From assembly GCA_036507285.1 (NCBI GenBank), contig CM071835.1, positions 3,241,501-3,305,500 of the forward strand: DNA of 64,000 nucleotides, in the 5' to 3' direction. The stretch is from Trichosanthes cucumerina (taxonomy: Eukaryota > Streptophyta > Magnoliopsida > Cucurbitales > Cucurbitaceae). This document shows positions 22,220-33,378 of the stretch, one piece after another; the first letter of the stretch is position 1, and each line of letters opens with the position of its first letter. Below the pieces are notes generated by a model. It worked only from the letters and a program-made list of their open reading frames with translations, was not told the DNA's origin and did not search any database. The position numbers were made by a program, and so were the translations under genes.

Positions 22220-23224
22220 ACTCAAATAAAATACAACACTGGACCATTAGGGAGATGGGGGCCGCTAATGTTATCAGCTAAACATCAAGTAAACAATTGT
22301 CAGGCACATGCAATAATAGTGCAGGGCTAAAGCAAGTGGCACTAGCGCAAGGAAACACTCTTTCCTAAATGATACAATTTAAGCTAATAGGACTACTTTC
22401 TTAGCTAGCAAAACCAGTTTCCAAATTATAAGACTAACCTGTTTTGCTAAATCGCATAGACATCGTAATTAAAAAGGCAAGCTTCACATTTATCCAGGAA
22501 TGTGACTACTGCCATCAAATTTGAATTTCAGAGAAGGACGTGTGAGTTGCATTCTCTTGTCAATATTATTGCTGCACAGTTTTCAACTCATAATTTTGCA
22601 CCAAAACATAATTGTCACAAAAACAGGATGAAGAGAGTGGAATTACCCATAGCAAAGCTCAGCAAGCTGAGGAATAAGATCCAAATCTCTTAGACCAACT
22701 ATGGCGGTAGAAGTTGTAGCGACAGCCTGAGATGTGAAAATAATTTGAATGGATAACAAAATAATATCTATCCTTTTCTATCACACATTAAGAGAGAGAA
22801 TTGTTTTTTTTTTTTGAGTAGCATTGCAGATAAGCTTGCCCACGTAAAAGTACAAATGATCAATAATGATTGGTCATCGGGGCGCACATTATAGTCACAA
22901 AAACAAATAAACTACACTTATTCTGCAATTCTAGCTCTGTGTTTCGAAGTTATAAAACATACTATAGTATACTATAAATCCCAGTGCACTAAAGAGTGAG
23001 ACATTAACACATCCCTTACAGGCTCGACTCCTCTACAGCTCGCCCTTTATTTATAATACTATATTAAAAAAGAAAAGATCAGTCTGATCAGTGCTTATAT
23101 TAGCAGCATACAATACAATGAAACATAAAAGAAAATAAAAATAGAAGAAAGTTTGGCATGTAATAACAAGATGCAGTTCTTGTAGATCATTACATCACAA
23201 ATAGAGGTGAGAGGTTCAAATCCA
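22220..23224. other. Gene-poor sequence with one orphan exon-like segment
   Basis: Sequence after the LTR-like end near 22219 is unique-looking and AT-rich. It holds an exon-like segment on the minus strand at 22647-22726 and nothing else recognisable. Confidence 0.4.
22647..22726 (-). pseudogene. Orphan exon-like segment, unknown gene
   Basis: On the minus strand, 80 bp sit between an acceptor-like TTTTCACATCTCAG and a donor-like GTAATTCC. They are open in one frame, encoding 26 residues that include TSTAIVGLRDLDLIPQLAEL. Codon use and splice borders look like a real internal exon. I found no neighbouring exon on either side within the window, so it may be a captured or left-over exon. I do not recognise the protein. 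Confidence 0.3.
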
Positions 23225-23227
23225 TAA

Positions 23228-23728
23228 GGCCCTGTTTGGTTTGTATCTTAAAACAGAAATTTGAAAAAAAAATAAATTCAATAAATAGAGTTGTATTTTC
23301 ATGTTTCAGATATGAGTTCAGCAGCAAATTTAAATATTGTAGTTGGGTTGAATATAAACTATTATTAATTAATTTATGAATATTTTTTTGTTATAAATTT
23401 TGTATAATTATTATTTTACAATATCATATAATTTATAATGTATTATATTATACATATTTTAATTTAACAAAATAAATTGAGTTTGTAATATGAAATACTA
23501 TATTTATTAAAGTTAGTGCCCTTTTTAATATAATTCTGCATTTAAAAATTTTAAATTTTATAATCTAAACACAATGAAAACATAAAAATGTTGTTTTCAG
23601 AATTTTCACTATTTGGATCATAGAATTTGGAAACCAATTTCAAAAACGCATCTGTCAAACACATGTTTACTGAAGTCAGTGAACCTTAAAACATAAAACA
23701 TAATTCAGATTGTCTACCAAATAGGCCC
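23228..23728. mobile_element. Harbinger-like MITE, 501 bp, related to the copy at 17077
   Basis: Left end GGCCCTGTTTGGT and right end (inverted) GGGCCTATTTGGT, flanked by TAA on both sides (23225-23227 and 23729-23731). Internal phrases such as CTATTATTAATTAATTTA are shared with the element at 17077-17674 in the same orientation. This copy is shorter and more diverged. Confidence 0.75.
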
Positions 23729-23982
23729 TAACTTTTTTGGCATACAAATGGTTCCATAAATAATTAGAGGAGCAAACTTGAGTATAGCTATAGTGACTTC
23801 TAAAGATTCAAATCTCCACACATATTCTCAAAAAATATATAGATATTAGTAGAAAAATGTGTAGTCTATTACAACGTCACATTAATCTATTTCATTTACA
23901 GTGCCAACCACCAACAAGGACAAAGCTTAGAAATGGTGAATTAGGTCAACCCATTTGTCAATAAAACAAATATCTAAGGGCA

Positions 23983-24829
23983 TAGGGTGAACAAAGTTAG
24001 GTTGAAACCAACTCAACCGACCGAATCAGCGACGGTAGGTCGGTTTTCAGGCACCTTCGGCCAAAGTTGGCTTCTCCCATGCGCAAAACTGACTGTCGGT
24101 CGATTGGAGAGCTCAATAAGAGCCCAAATCGATTGACTGACCAATTTTAACATTTTAAAAAATATATAAAATAAAATAAATGTCTAGTAGTACTACTGCA
24201 ACATTAATGTTGCAGCTTTCCTCTCTTGGTCTTCCTCTCCTCGAAGGAGCTAATTATAATAAAAAAATATTTTTTTTCTCTTTTTTCCTCTTTCTCTTTT
24301 CTCGATTTCCCTTATTTTTCCATACCCTCTCTTCTCTCTCCTCTCTTCAACCTCTTCCTCATTTCTTATTCTTCTTCTTTTTCTTCTTCTTTCCCTTCAC
24401 ATTTTCCTTTCTTCTTTCTTCTTCTCTCTCACCAACAAGTACAACTCTTTAAACATGTGATCTCCATATTAGCGCACCTCCACGAAGCCAACAATCTAGA
24501 AAAAGAGTCAATTCTTCTTCCTTCTTCTTCTTTTCTTTTTTTTTAAGATTTCTTCTTTCTTCTCGTTCTTCTCCATCTCTTCTTCATGTCTTGTTATTTT
24601 TTTTCTCTATTTCTTCCCTCTTCTCCTCTTTTTCTCTTTTCTTATCCCTCTCACTTATTTTGTTTAGTTTATCACAGTTAAAAAAACCGACCGACCAACT
24701 GTGTGTGTGGTTGGCTGGTAGGCGTCGTCAACCACTCCAAAACCGTCAAAAAATGACGGAAGAAAACTGAAGGGGTCATCGCCCATTTTTGTCTAAAATC
24801 CGACACCAACCGACCGATGAACACTCCTA
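23983..24829. mobile_element. Possible hAT-like element with a long pyrimidine tract
   Basis: Ends TAGGGTGAACA and, inverted, TAGGAGTGTTCA are imperfect inverted repeats. The subterminal parts carry CCGACC/GGTCGG motifs on both sides. Flanking 8-mers TAAGGGCA and CAAGAGCA match at 6 of 8 bases. The interior (about 24260-24660) is an almost pure C/T tract, which produces spurious open frames. Confidence 0.5.
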
Positions 24830-24837
24830 CAAGAGCA

Positions 24838-25514
24838 TCATGCTCATTAAAATAATTGCCCCAAACGCATTTGTCATTCAAACAAGGCAACGCCGAAAAT
24901 CACGAAAATACCACACTCCTATTCCCCACAGTCGAATGGTGTCGATAACATGCAACACATCATGTACAATGTAATAAACCAAGGGTTGGTAAGAAATTTC
25001 AATCCAATATTTGCAGTAAATTAATATTCTGAAGTACCTGATAAGGAACCTTTAATCAAAAACATTGTGAATTCCAAGATTTCCATGGAAAAGGGTTGCA
25101 AAGAAGGATCGTGTTTTGCAAGTTGACCTGGACACTCACAGACATTAAAAGAAAAATGTGTAAGTCAAACAACTATGACTAAACACCTACAATAACATAA
25201 ATGGTGACTTGAAAGGCAACAAGAAAAAATTAGAGGAAAAAAATAGAAGAAACTTTTGAAGATAATTCATATGAATCTTCATCACTAACCTCCACTTCAA
25301 TGGTTGTGCCCTGTCCAAGTCTATCTTCATATGCATGTATACCATGCAACCAATCTAGTTTCATCTCTTACGACCTTACTGAAACAGAATTTGTTCTATA
25401 GATTGTACTAGTGTGTCCTTGAGTTTGAAGTTTCATCTCTTGATTAAACTACGATTTCACCACAAGCCTATTAGTTAATAGTCTTGTTCCTTTCCCCTCT
25501 CAACCTTTGAATTA
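24838..25514. other. Gene-free sequence downstream of the PPR gene
   Basis: Probable 3' flank of the PPR gene on the minus strand. I see no gene or repeat with clear borders. Confidence 0.4.
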
Positions 25515-25649
25515 AAAGCAAAACAAGCTTCGGCCATTTTCTCCACTCCGGATGTGGGCGGCTGATTTGCATTTTTGTCAACAAGGTAAAAGTTTATCAT
25601 ATATCAATTCCTCACAAAATTTGAAGGCATGGCCACTTGAATCACAGGC
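25515..25649 (-). pseudogene. Out-of-gene continuation of the PPR reading frame
   Basis: In the same frame as the PPR gene, after its TGA, sequence continues with PPR-like text (SGHAFKFCEELIYDKLLPC). It then meets a second TGA at 25578-25580 and a TAA at 25512-25514. The helix-pair spacing and final PC resemble a pentatricopeptide unit. It therefore looks like a lost C-terminal motif and not a random trailer. Readthrough or a sequencing error is the alternative. Confidence 0.45.
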
Positions 25650-28418
25650 TCAAGAAGAATTTGGATAATTATGATAAGCTAGTTCACTTGGGGAGAACCC
25701 TCTCTTATGCATTATAAATGAGAGTGACAATGCATCAGAAAGTCTCCCTCCTTGGAAAAGGCCTTTTAGTAAAGTGTCATATGCAACTTTATCTGGAATA
25801 CACCCATCTGCATTCATTTTATTAAACAATCCAATGGCAGAGTTAACATCGCCTGCAAGAATATGCCCATCCATGAGAATCGTGAAAGTAACCTGGTTTG
25901 GGCGTAACCCTTCTTTTTGCATCAATTCCAGATGATGATTGGCATCCACCATCCTATCTGTCCTACAATAGCCACATATTATACTATTGTACAGATACAA
26001 GTTAGGCATAAAGCATACATCTTTAACCTTCTGGAGGAGTTTCAATGCCAAGGATTTCATTGCCTCGGTAGAATTAGCGGAAACTATTATATTATTATCC
26101 CTTGGAACAAGAGTTTTTTCATGGAGTAGATGAAACAAGGTACTTTTTGCCCTTTGATTCTCTTTCTCTAGCATGCGCCATTTTTTCTGGTTGACCCTTA
26201 AGTTTTTGCAAATACCACTGACCAATTTAAGATAGAAGATAACATCAGGTTTAATCTGGCTCCTTTCCATCAAATCAACTAATCGAAAGGCATATTCCAC
26301 CTCCCCTATCTTTAGGAAATGATTGATAAGAGAGGTATACAATGCAATATTAGGTGAAAACCCATCTCTAAACATCTTGCCTAGATATAAACATCCTTTA
26401 TCAGTCATATTGTTCTTAACCAAACCACTAATTAGTGCTGTATAAATATGAGAGCTTGGTGGAATAGAATTCTCAACCATTTTCTCAAACAATTCACGGG
26501 CTTCAAGAAGCCTTCCATTTTTACCATAGCAATTAATCATTGTCAAATAAAAATTCTTATCAGGATCCACACCAGCCTCGAGCATCATCCGAAAAACACT
26601 TTCTGCTTCAAAAATTCTTTTTTTCCTACTTAAACAACCAATTATCGAACCATAAATAGCAGCACTTGGTTTCAATCCCCTCTCCCTCATTTTTCTTAGA
26701 ATATAATATGTTGCATTAACATTACCCCACCTACAGTGTTCGTTTACAATAATCAAATACGTTGTGGTGTCAGGAAGCAAACCACAGTCCTGTATATGGT
26801 CAATTAGAGACATGGCATCCTCAAAAAGCCCCTCCTTGCAAAGACACTTAATTAAGGAATTATAGGTAAAGAGAAAAGGCTTGCATCCAATACTTACCAT
26901 TTTATGCAAGTAATCCAAAGCACAATCTAAATTTTCTATCTCACATAAAGCACTAATGACAATACTAAATGCCACACCTGCTAGATTCAAGTTGCTATTG
27001 GAAATTTCTTGCAGCAGCATTTCAATTTTTTGCTCCAAATTGCTCGATGGTGTCAACTTTGTACAGGCTAAGATTACAGAAGGATCAGCCCCACACCTAT
27101 TCTTTACAATTTTTTCTAAAATATATAAAGCAAGCTGAAGTTCATGTATCTTTGGATACATCTTCATGAGGGTAACAAAAAGCACATGATCAGGAATGAT
27201 TCCATTGTCCATCATATTCTCAAACAATTCACGAGCTTTTTTTAACCCATCATCCCTGTGAAGTGCATTAATCAAAACTGTATAGGAATGCAAGCTAGGA
27301 GGTAAGTTGTATCTGATCATTTGTTTAAAAATTCTTAATGCAGAGTCAACCTCCCCTTCCTGACAATGCTTACTGATCATGATGTGAAAAGCTACCACAT
27401 CAGGTTGGATGCCCCACTCTGCCATAAGGCCATGTACCAACCAACCTTTATCAACTAGACCCAGCTTCACAAACCCATGGAGCAGAGTATTGAATGTATA
27501 ATTATCTGGCTTACAGCCTATTTTTATCATTCTAAAAAATGCTTGCATTGCCATTTTCATTTTCTTTTCTTTGCAATATTCATGAATTAAAGAAGTATAC
27601 ATCATCTTGTCAGCATAAAAACCCCAAAACTCCATTTCTCTGATCAACAACTCTGCCTCCACTAACCACCCGCTCTTACAAAGGCCATAAAACAATGACT
27701 TGCACAAATGCAGTGTCGGAGGATACCCATTAGTCCTCTGCATCACATCAAATAATTCAAGAGCTTCCTCCATATAACCCTTATAGCATAGCCCGTCTAT
27801 CAAGACATTAAAACACCAACACCCCAAGTAAACACCAGCTCCATTGACTCTCACAAAATAGTTGAATGCCTCTAAAACCCTTTCTTGTGCACAAAGCTCT
27901 CTAAAAATAGCATTAAATGTAGCTTTACACGGGACATAATTTAATGAAAGGAGCTGATTGAAATGGCTCAGTGCCTCCTCAAATTTTCCTAGTCTACAGA
28001 AGCAGATGACCATAGAATCTAAATGGGATGCTTCTGGCTCTGCACCTCCACATGAAAACCTTTGATAGTACAACTCTTCAGCCAATTGGGGCCTAGAATT
28101 AACAAGCTTCCGGAAAACCGCGCCATGGGTGGCCAAATCAAACTCCAAACCCCGTTCAGAAGCGAATTTAACAATAGAAATAGCTTCAGAAATCGAAGAA
28201 GATTGAGTTATGATTCGTTGTATAACTTGTTGCGCCGGCAAAAACAAGCCACGACGAATTAGCTGCTCCACTAAGGAATAGCACAAAGTCTTATGCTCGC
28301 TGACAGAAGTGGAACTCGAAGTAGTAGGAGGATCAAGTGGCACAGTACAAGTCGTCGCTAGTTTTCTGAATATCACAGTGAGGTAATATTTACAGCCACG
28401 AGGGCGTCCCCGTATCAT
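25650..28418 (-). CDS. P-class pentatricopeptide-repeat protein, organelle RNA-binding
   Basis: A single-exon gene of 922 residues, typical for plant PPR genes. From about residue 130 onward, 35-residue helix-turn-helix units repeat almost without break. Diagnostic phrases are FNVLIDGLCYKGYMEEALEL, YTSLIHEYCKEKKMKMAM, YNSLIKCLCKEGLFEDAM and FTILMDGHILAGDVNSAI. All units look P-type, with no E or DYW extension, so a role in RNA stability, splicing or translation is more likely than editing. The basic N-terminus (CKYYLTVIFRKLATTC) could be a mitochondrial or plastid transit peptide. It may correspond to the Arabidopsis At5g62370 type, from memory. The frame ends at a TGA followed by further PPR-like sequence, so the protein may be C-terminally truncated. 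An acceptor-like TTGTGTTTTAG just before the ATG hints at a 5'-leader intron. Confidence 0.9.
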   Translation of the reverse strand: MIRGRPRGCKYYLTVIFRKLATTCTVPLDPPTTSSSTSVSEHKTLCYSLVEQLIRRGLFLPAQQVIQRIITQSSSISEAISIVKFASERGLEFDLATHGAVFRKLVNSRPQLAEELYYQRFSCGGAEPEASHLDSMVICFCRLGKFEEALSHFNQLLSLNYVPCKATFNAIFRELCAQERVLEAFNYFVRVNGAGVYLGCWCFNVLIDGLCYKGYMEEALELFDVMQRTNGYPPTLHLCKSLFYGLCKSGWLVEAELLIREMEFWGFYADKMMYTSLIHEYCKEKKMKMAMQAFFRMIKIGCKPDNYTFNTLLHGFVKLGLVDKGWLVHGLMAEWGIQPDVVAFHIMISKHCQEGEVDSALRIFKQMIRYNLPPSLHSYTVLINALHRDDGLKKARELFENMMDNGIIPDHVLFVTLMKMYPKIHELQLALYILEKIVKNRCGADPSVILACTKLTPSSNLEQKIEMLLQEISNSNLNLAGVAFSIVISALCEIENLDCALDYLHKMVSIGCKPFLFTYNSLIKCLCKEGLFEDAMSLIDHIQDCGLLPDTTTYLIIVNEHCRWGNVNATYYILRKMRERGLKPSAAIYGSIIGCLSRKKRIFEAESVFRMMLEAGVDPDKNFYLTMINCYGKNGRLLEARELFEKMVENSIPPSSHIYTALISGLVKNNMTDKGCLYLGKMFRDGFSPNIALYTSLINHFLKIGEVEYAFRLVDLMERSQIKPDVIFYLKLVSGICKNLRVNQKKWRMLEKENQRAKSTLFHLLHEKTLVPRDNNIIVSANSTEAMKSLALKLLQKVKDVCFMPNLYLYNSIICGYCRTDRMVDANHHLELMQKEGLRPNQVTFTILMDGHILAGDVNSAIGLFNKMNADGCIPDKVAYDTLLKGLFQGGRLSDALSLSFIMHKRGFSPSELAYHNYPNSS

Positions 28419-29078
28419 TTCTAAAACACAATGCTAGTGACAACAAGCAACAGCAAGGCATTAGAAACTAATGGAGAAGACCTAGTAAGGAACCACGAGA
28501 AATCCGAAACGTAAAGTAGCAGACAGGACTTCGTCAAAAACAGTGCGAGTACGAAATTGGAACGGCAACAATCGGCACAAAAAAAAAATTGCTCTGAGAG
28601 ATTAAGTAAAACATAAACTGAAAGAGAAGGAGAACTTGAGAGGCCAATAAATTAAGTTACCGTATAAATTCATCAAAAACACAAGAGTGTCGGCAATGAA
28701 CTGTAACCCCTGGTCAAGACTTGGAGATTAAACAAGAAGAGCGAAACAGAGAAGAGAGAGAAAGAACAGGGGCGCGAAAGATTTAAGACAACAGGAGGCT
28801 GAGACAGAAGAAAAATAGGGTAAAGCCCAATGGGCTATTTCTGATTCACTAGTATTTTTATAACAAAGCCCAATGAATCATCAAATATCAAAAAGTCCAT
28901 TATCAATCAATGGTATGAATCCAAATTTGTTACGAAATTCAAATTAGCAAATTACTTTGCTATCAAGTGACAGAAACCAAAACAAAATGGAATGCAAAAT
29001 AGGGAAGAGGGGAAAAGAAAAAAAACCAATCAAGAGTCTTCGACTATTCTATAGAACTTGACATATTTAACCCATATG
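28419..29078. other. 5' flank of the PPR gene
   Basis: Leader and promoter region on the minus strand. A possible 5'-UTR intron would end right at the start codon (acceptor at 28421-28422 in minus sense). Its donor may be the GGTAACT near 28660. GA-rich runs at 28740-28770 resemble a leader. No other gene is seen. Confidence 0.4.
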
Positions 29079-29160
29079 AGAATAACTTAACCGTAATTGA
29101 CATCTATTTTTTTTAAGGTTAGAGGTTCGAATCCCAAGCAGAATGAAAAATGAGAAAGCA
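29079..29160 (+). repeat. SINE-like fragment with a perfect B box
   Basis: TAACTTAACCGTAATTGACA (A-box-like) is followed by GGTTAGAGGTTCGAATCCC, which contains the exact polymerase III B-box GGTTCGAATCC. It resembles the other SINE-like pieces of the window and is not a tRNA gene. Confidence 0.45.
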
Positions 29161-29178
29161 GTTAAACGACATAAGTAA

Positions 29179-29613
29179 GGGCATGTTTGGGAGTGATTTT
29201 GGAGTGACCAAAATCACTTTTGACATGTCTAAAATCACTTTCCTATCCAAAGTATGATGTTTGACAACATTAAACAAGTGATTTTGGAATAATCCAAAAT
29301 CATTTGGAGTGATTCCCTTTCAATCACTTGGGAGGTGATTACCAAGTGATTTTTGTCAAGTGATTGTAATTTAAAATAACTATTATTCATTTTTTTAAAA
29401 TAGTATACTTTTAATGACGAGTAAAAACTGTAATCTTTTGTCAAAATTCATAAATTTCCATAAAAAAATGAATTTTTTCAAAACCAAAATCACTATTAAA
29501 AGTATAGAACCAAACATGAAAATGATTATATGAAAATCACTTTTAATAAATCAATTATAGACAAATCAATTACACTAAAATCAATATTTCTAAAATCATT
29601 CACAAACATGCAC
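29179..29613. mobile_element. Harbinger-like MITE, 435 bp
   Basis: Ends GGGCATGTTTGGGAGTGATT and, inverted, GTGCATGTTTGTGAATGATT are flanked by TAA on both sides (29176-29178 and 29614-29616). The interior repeats AAAATCACTT motifs in both orientations. It is non-coding and a different family from the copy at 17077. Confidence 0.75.
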
Positions 29614-29703
29614 TAAAATGGTAATATTTAAAAAATAAAATAATAATCACTCAATTACATTATTTAAAAGGGGTTGGACTAAATTATAATAAATAAAGAG
29701 ATG

Positions 29704-30133
29704 TAAATACTATTTTGGTCTTTATATTTTTTGTTTGGGTTCATTTTGGTTTTTGTGATTTCAAATCTTTTATTTTAGTCCTTGCACGTTAATTTTTATT
29801 CATTTTAGGTATTGTATTTTTCAAAACATTTGTTTTAGTCCTTGTTTGCAATTTATACACAATAGAAATGCTTTAATATAAATTTATGGTTACATTTCAA
29901 GAAATTTAGTGAAAGTGTCATGCTAAAAAATATGTTCAAAAGAAATGAGATAAAAATGAACATGAAGTTGTAAAAATGGTCACTATTTAAAAGTACAAAA
30001 GTTAAGATGGGGTTCAAAAGTACCATAAGTAGATGACACAAAAGTTGAAAGTACGTAAATTAAAATAGATATTTTGAATATACAAATCCAAAATAAGATT
30101 AAATTAAAAATACAAGAACTAAAATAGTATTTA
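29704..30133. mobile_element. Possible MITE with TAAATACTATTTTGGTC ends
   Basis: The left end TAAATACTATTTTGGTC and the right end (inverted TAAATACTATTTTAGTTC) form imperfect inverted repeats over roughly 50 bp. No clear target duplication is seen, so the superfamily is undecided. It is non-coding. Confidence 0.45.
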
Positions 30134-33104
30134 TATTTAATTAAAATTACAACCAGAGTTAAAAATAATAATAATAAAATAAAAAAGAAGGTGGTTGAAG
30201 TATAAGCCAAAAAGGTGTTTTATCTTAAAATTAAAATATAAATAAAAACTTGTTTAATCCCACCAAACTAAACTCATATGACAATTGCAAATGGCAGAGA
30301 TTGAACATGGGGTAGTAAAAAAAATCAAAAATTGAAACAGAAACTGGAGAATATGAATTTGAGATCATGACATAGAGGGTTCTTTTTCCTCCAAAAAAAA
30401 AACATAACAAGAAATTTGTTGTTAATTTGTCATTACTTGGAATGTCAGCGCAATTAATAACATTAATGACATCATAAACAAGAGAACCACATTTCTAAGA
30501 TGGCCATAATATGTAAACTTAATTATGTAATTTTCTAATGATTTAAGATATTAGCACTTTTTGAAGCTTTATTTGGTTCTGGATTATGATTCATATAATC
30601 GCAATTATAATTGGTATGATGATTTTGAATGCGACCCATAAACCTAAATGCAATCATATATCATCCTATTTATGTAATTATTTTAACTTTAGGTAACAAA
30701 TCTCATTTTATTAAAAGTGACAACAGCTATATATATCAAATCCGGATTAATTTAATTGTCAGTCTCATTGATTACCTCAAAAGTCAACACTTTTGATTTT
30801 ATCTTTAAATTTTAATTTGATTTATGACCTCTAGATATATATTTGATTTCGTAAATTTTTTATTAGTACAATAGATATGGAGTTCGAGATGTCCATGGGG
30901 CAGAGCACGATCGAGGAATGGCTTTTTCGTCTCCGTCACCCTCCCTTATTTCATTCTCTATCCCCACAAAATTTCTCATTTAATTTCGTGGGAGCGGGGC
31001 AGAGATCCTGCAAGGGCATTTGCGGGGATTCGAGAAAAAATTTGAATGGTTAATTTCCCTTTAAATTTAATTCCCCTTTATCATTTTTTATTTTTTTAAA
31101 TTTTATAATTTTTTTAATGGTTAATTCTTAATTAAATATTTCTATTTATGATATTTTTTTCGTTTGTTTTAGAAAAAATAAAATGATGTTTAATAAAAAA
31201 AAGATAGAATTATTGTTTATTATATATACAAATATATATATTTAATATATATATAGATATATATCGGGGTTGTGACGGGGAGCAGAGCGCGGACGGGGCG
31301 GGGGTTGGGAATGTATTCTCGTTCCCGCCCCCGTTTAGCGAGAAAAAATTTCTCTCCACTCTCTACCCCATTTCCTCCATAAATGGAGATTCTCAGCTCC
31401 ACTAGGAGCGAGTCCCCGTAGGAAAGAAGTTACACTAGCCAAACTAAGTATAACAAGCAATAATTACTTCTTTAAAAGTTAGAGGTTGGAATCTCCATTC
31501 CTCCAAATTTGGAATACTAAAAAAATACATTTGAGTTATGCTCGTGTTGGTAAGATTTCATAAAAACTTGGTCCTCTAATTAAATATATTTTAGATCTAT
31601 CGTCGTTTTTTCTTTCTTTTTTTTTTTTATTAAATTCAACTATTTAGGTGTGGAGATTCAAATATCATGTATATATTATAATGTCTTAATCAATTGTAAG
31701 AGTTTGTTATATACTTATAATATATATGACATATGGTAGGATTTATATGACATATGGTATGATTTTTTAGTAACATATTTTACTTTTTAGAATATAACAC
31801 TACAAATATACGGGTGAGAATTTAAACTTTCAACCCTACCCAATCTATAATGTGAAATTGGTTAATTATATGGTTAATTTTTTTTTTTTATTTTGTAAAT
31901 TTGATAACGTGCTACTATAAATATCCTTTTTTTAAATAATTTTGATATGTATGTATATAGAGAATAGTTGGTAAATTGTCCTCCCTTTTTCAAAAAATTA
32001 TTCGTTGAGGCCGCTACAATGTGGCCGACAATTTTTCATCATTGGATGAAGAGAATGAAATATCTCGAATTTTACATCCATTGATTATTAAGATGTATTA
32101 AAGTTATTCGATCGACATTAACATTATTATGAGATAGTCACATTATGGCGGTCTCAACTAATTTGTCCCTCTTTCCTCGCTCTATATCATAATAAAAACT
32201 TTCTCTCTGAGTATCACAACAATACATAGAATTTTAATATGATTATCTTTTCCCCAAAAAAAACACCCATCACCGTACACTATACTCTTGGTTTGAGTAT
32301 TCTATACTCAAAATACATACCTTCCTATATTTATACTCCTCTTTTTCTCATTTTTCCAAATTTCTCCTATGACGTCATTTTTCAGGTCTATGTATCACTT
32401 AATGTGTCATTATTTAATAAAAACAAACAGTAGCGAGTCATTTAATAGTGAAGAGCTCATTTATTTTGAAATAATGACTTAATTGACACTTCACAATTAT
32501 GAAAAATATCTTCTTAATTTTAATTATCAAAGTTGAGTTGAATAAAATGTGGATTAGCCCATCTCCTATATTAAGTGAGCACAACTAAGTTGATTTTTCC
32601 TACACATGTAAGTTGCATAGATTGGTTGTAAAGTTGACTAAATTTTAACTAATTAAGTTATTATTAACTTCATTATATTTTCAAATTCTCACCCCTGTCT
32701 AGATTGTATGAAGAAAAAAAATTGTATAGACGGTAATATATGAGTTGATTAATAAAAATTAGCTTTCCTTAAACTAAACTCAAATATTTTTAAGCTTGCT
32801 CACATAAAAGAGTAAAGGGATTTACCTCTGTTAAATGCATCTGAAATTAAATGTTGTGAATCCTGCTATGATCGAAGCTTTAACGACTATATAGACGGTT
32901 TACTTTTTGACTTAGAGATTGAATTTTGTCCAATCTAAAACTGGAAACTACTATGTGAGGATCTTCAATCCCCGAAAATAGAAAATTAATGATATTTTAG
33001 AAGTGAGTATCTCCAATTTTTATATATAAAGTTTAAGTTTACAAACTTAAACCTTACCCGATCTTTCAATTTTACCAAGAGAGGTAACTATTTGTAATTA
33101 TAGG
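30134..33104. other. Gene-free AT-rich region with repeat remnants
   Basis: No gene is supported. It contains a possible mobile element with GGGGC-rich ends (30890-31425), SINE-like box-B pieces near 31470, and a short inverted repeat (about 32005-32155) with arms TTGAGGCCGCTACAATGTG and CACATTATGGCGGTCTCAA. Several poly-T runs are present. Confidence 0.4.
30890..31425. mobile_element. Possible hAT-like element with GC-rich ends
   Basis: Two GC-rich segments (30890-31040 with CATGGGGCAGAGC and GCGGGG; 31265-31425 with GACGGGG and CGCCCCCG) flank an AT-rich core in roughly inverted relation. Such GGGGACGGGG-ended elements are common in plants. The outer ends and target duplication could not be fixed. 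Confidence 0.35.
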
Positions 33105-33310
33105 TGTTAGACTATGTGATATAATTAAATCTACCCCAAATTCTTAGCTTAAACTTTTAGTTTGATTGGTGATTTAAGATGGCATCAGAGCAGGTGGTCC
33201 AGGAGCTCCTGACCCCTGCAAAGTCGATTTCCTCCCCATTTAATATTGATTCGGGAGAGTTAGACTATGTGATATAATTAAATTTATCCTAAACTCTTAG
33301 CCTAAGCTCA
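33105..33310 (+). mobile_element. TRIM-like element with primer site TGGCATCAGAGC
   Basis: LTR one (33105-33179) starts TGTTAGACTATGTGATATAA. It is followed at once by TGGCATCAGAGC (33180-33191), 11 of 12 to the Met-tRNA primer site. A 66-bp middle follows, then LTR two from about 33258 (AGTTAGACTATGTGATATAA), which is truncated at about 33310. It has no coding capacity. Confidence 0.7.
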
Positions 33311-33378
33311 CAGGAGTCCACTAATTTTTTTTTTATACATGCTACATGGATAGTAGGTAATTTTTTTTTTCCTGGTAA

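Noticed and set aside
24180..24546. Two Ser/Phe/Leu-rich open frames
   Set aside because: They are products of the pyrimidine tract and contain no stable protein features.
29110..29135. Possible tRNA gene from a perfect B box
   Set aside because: No acceptor stem or cloverleaf can be formed. It fits a SINE-like remnant better.
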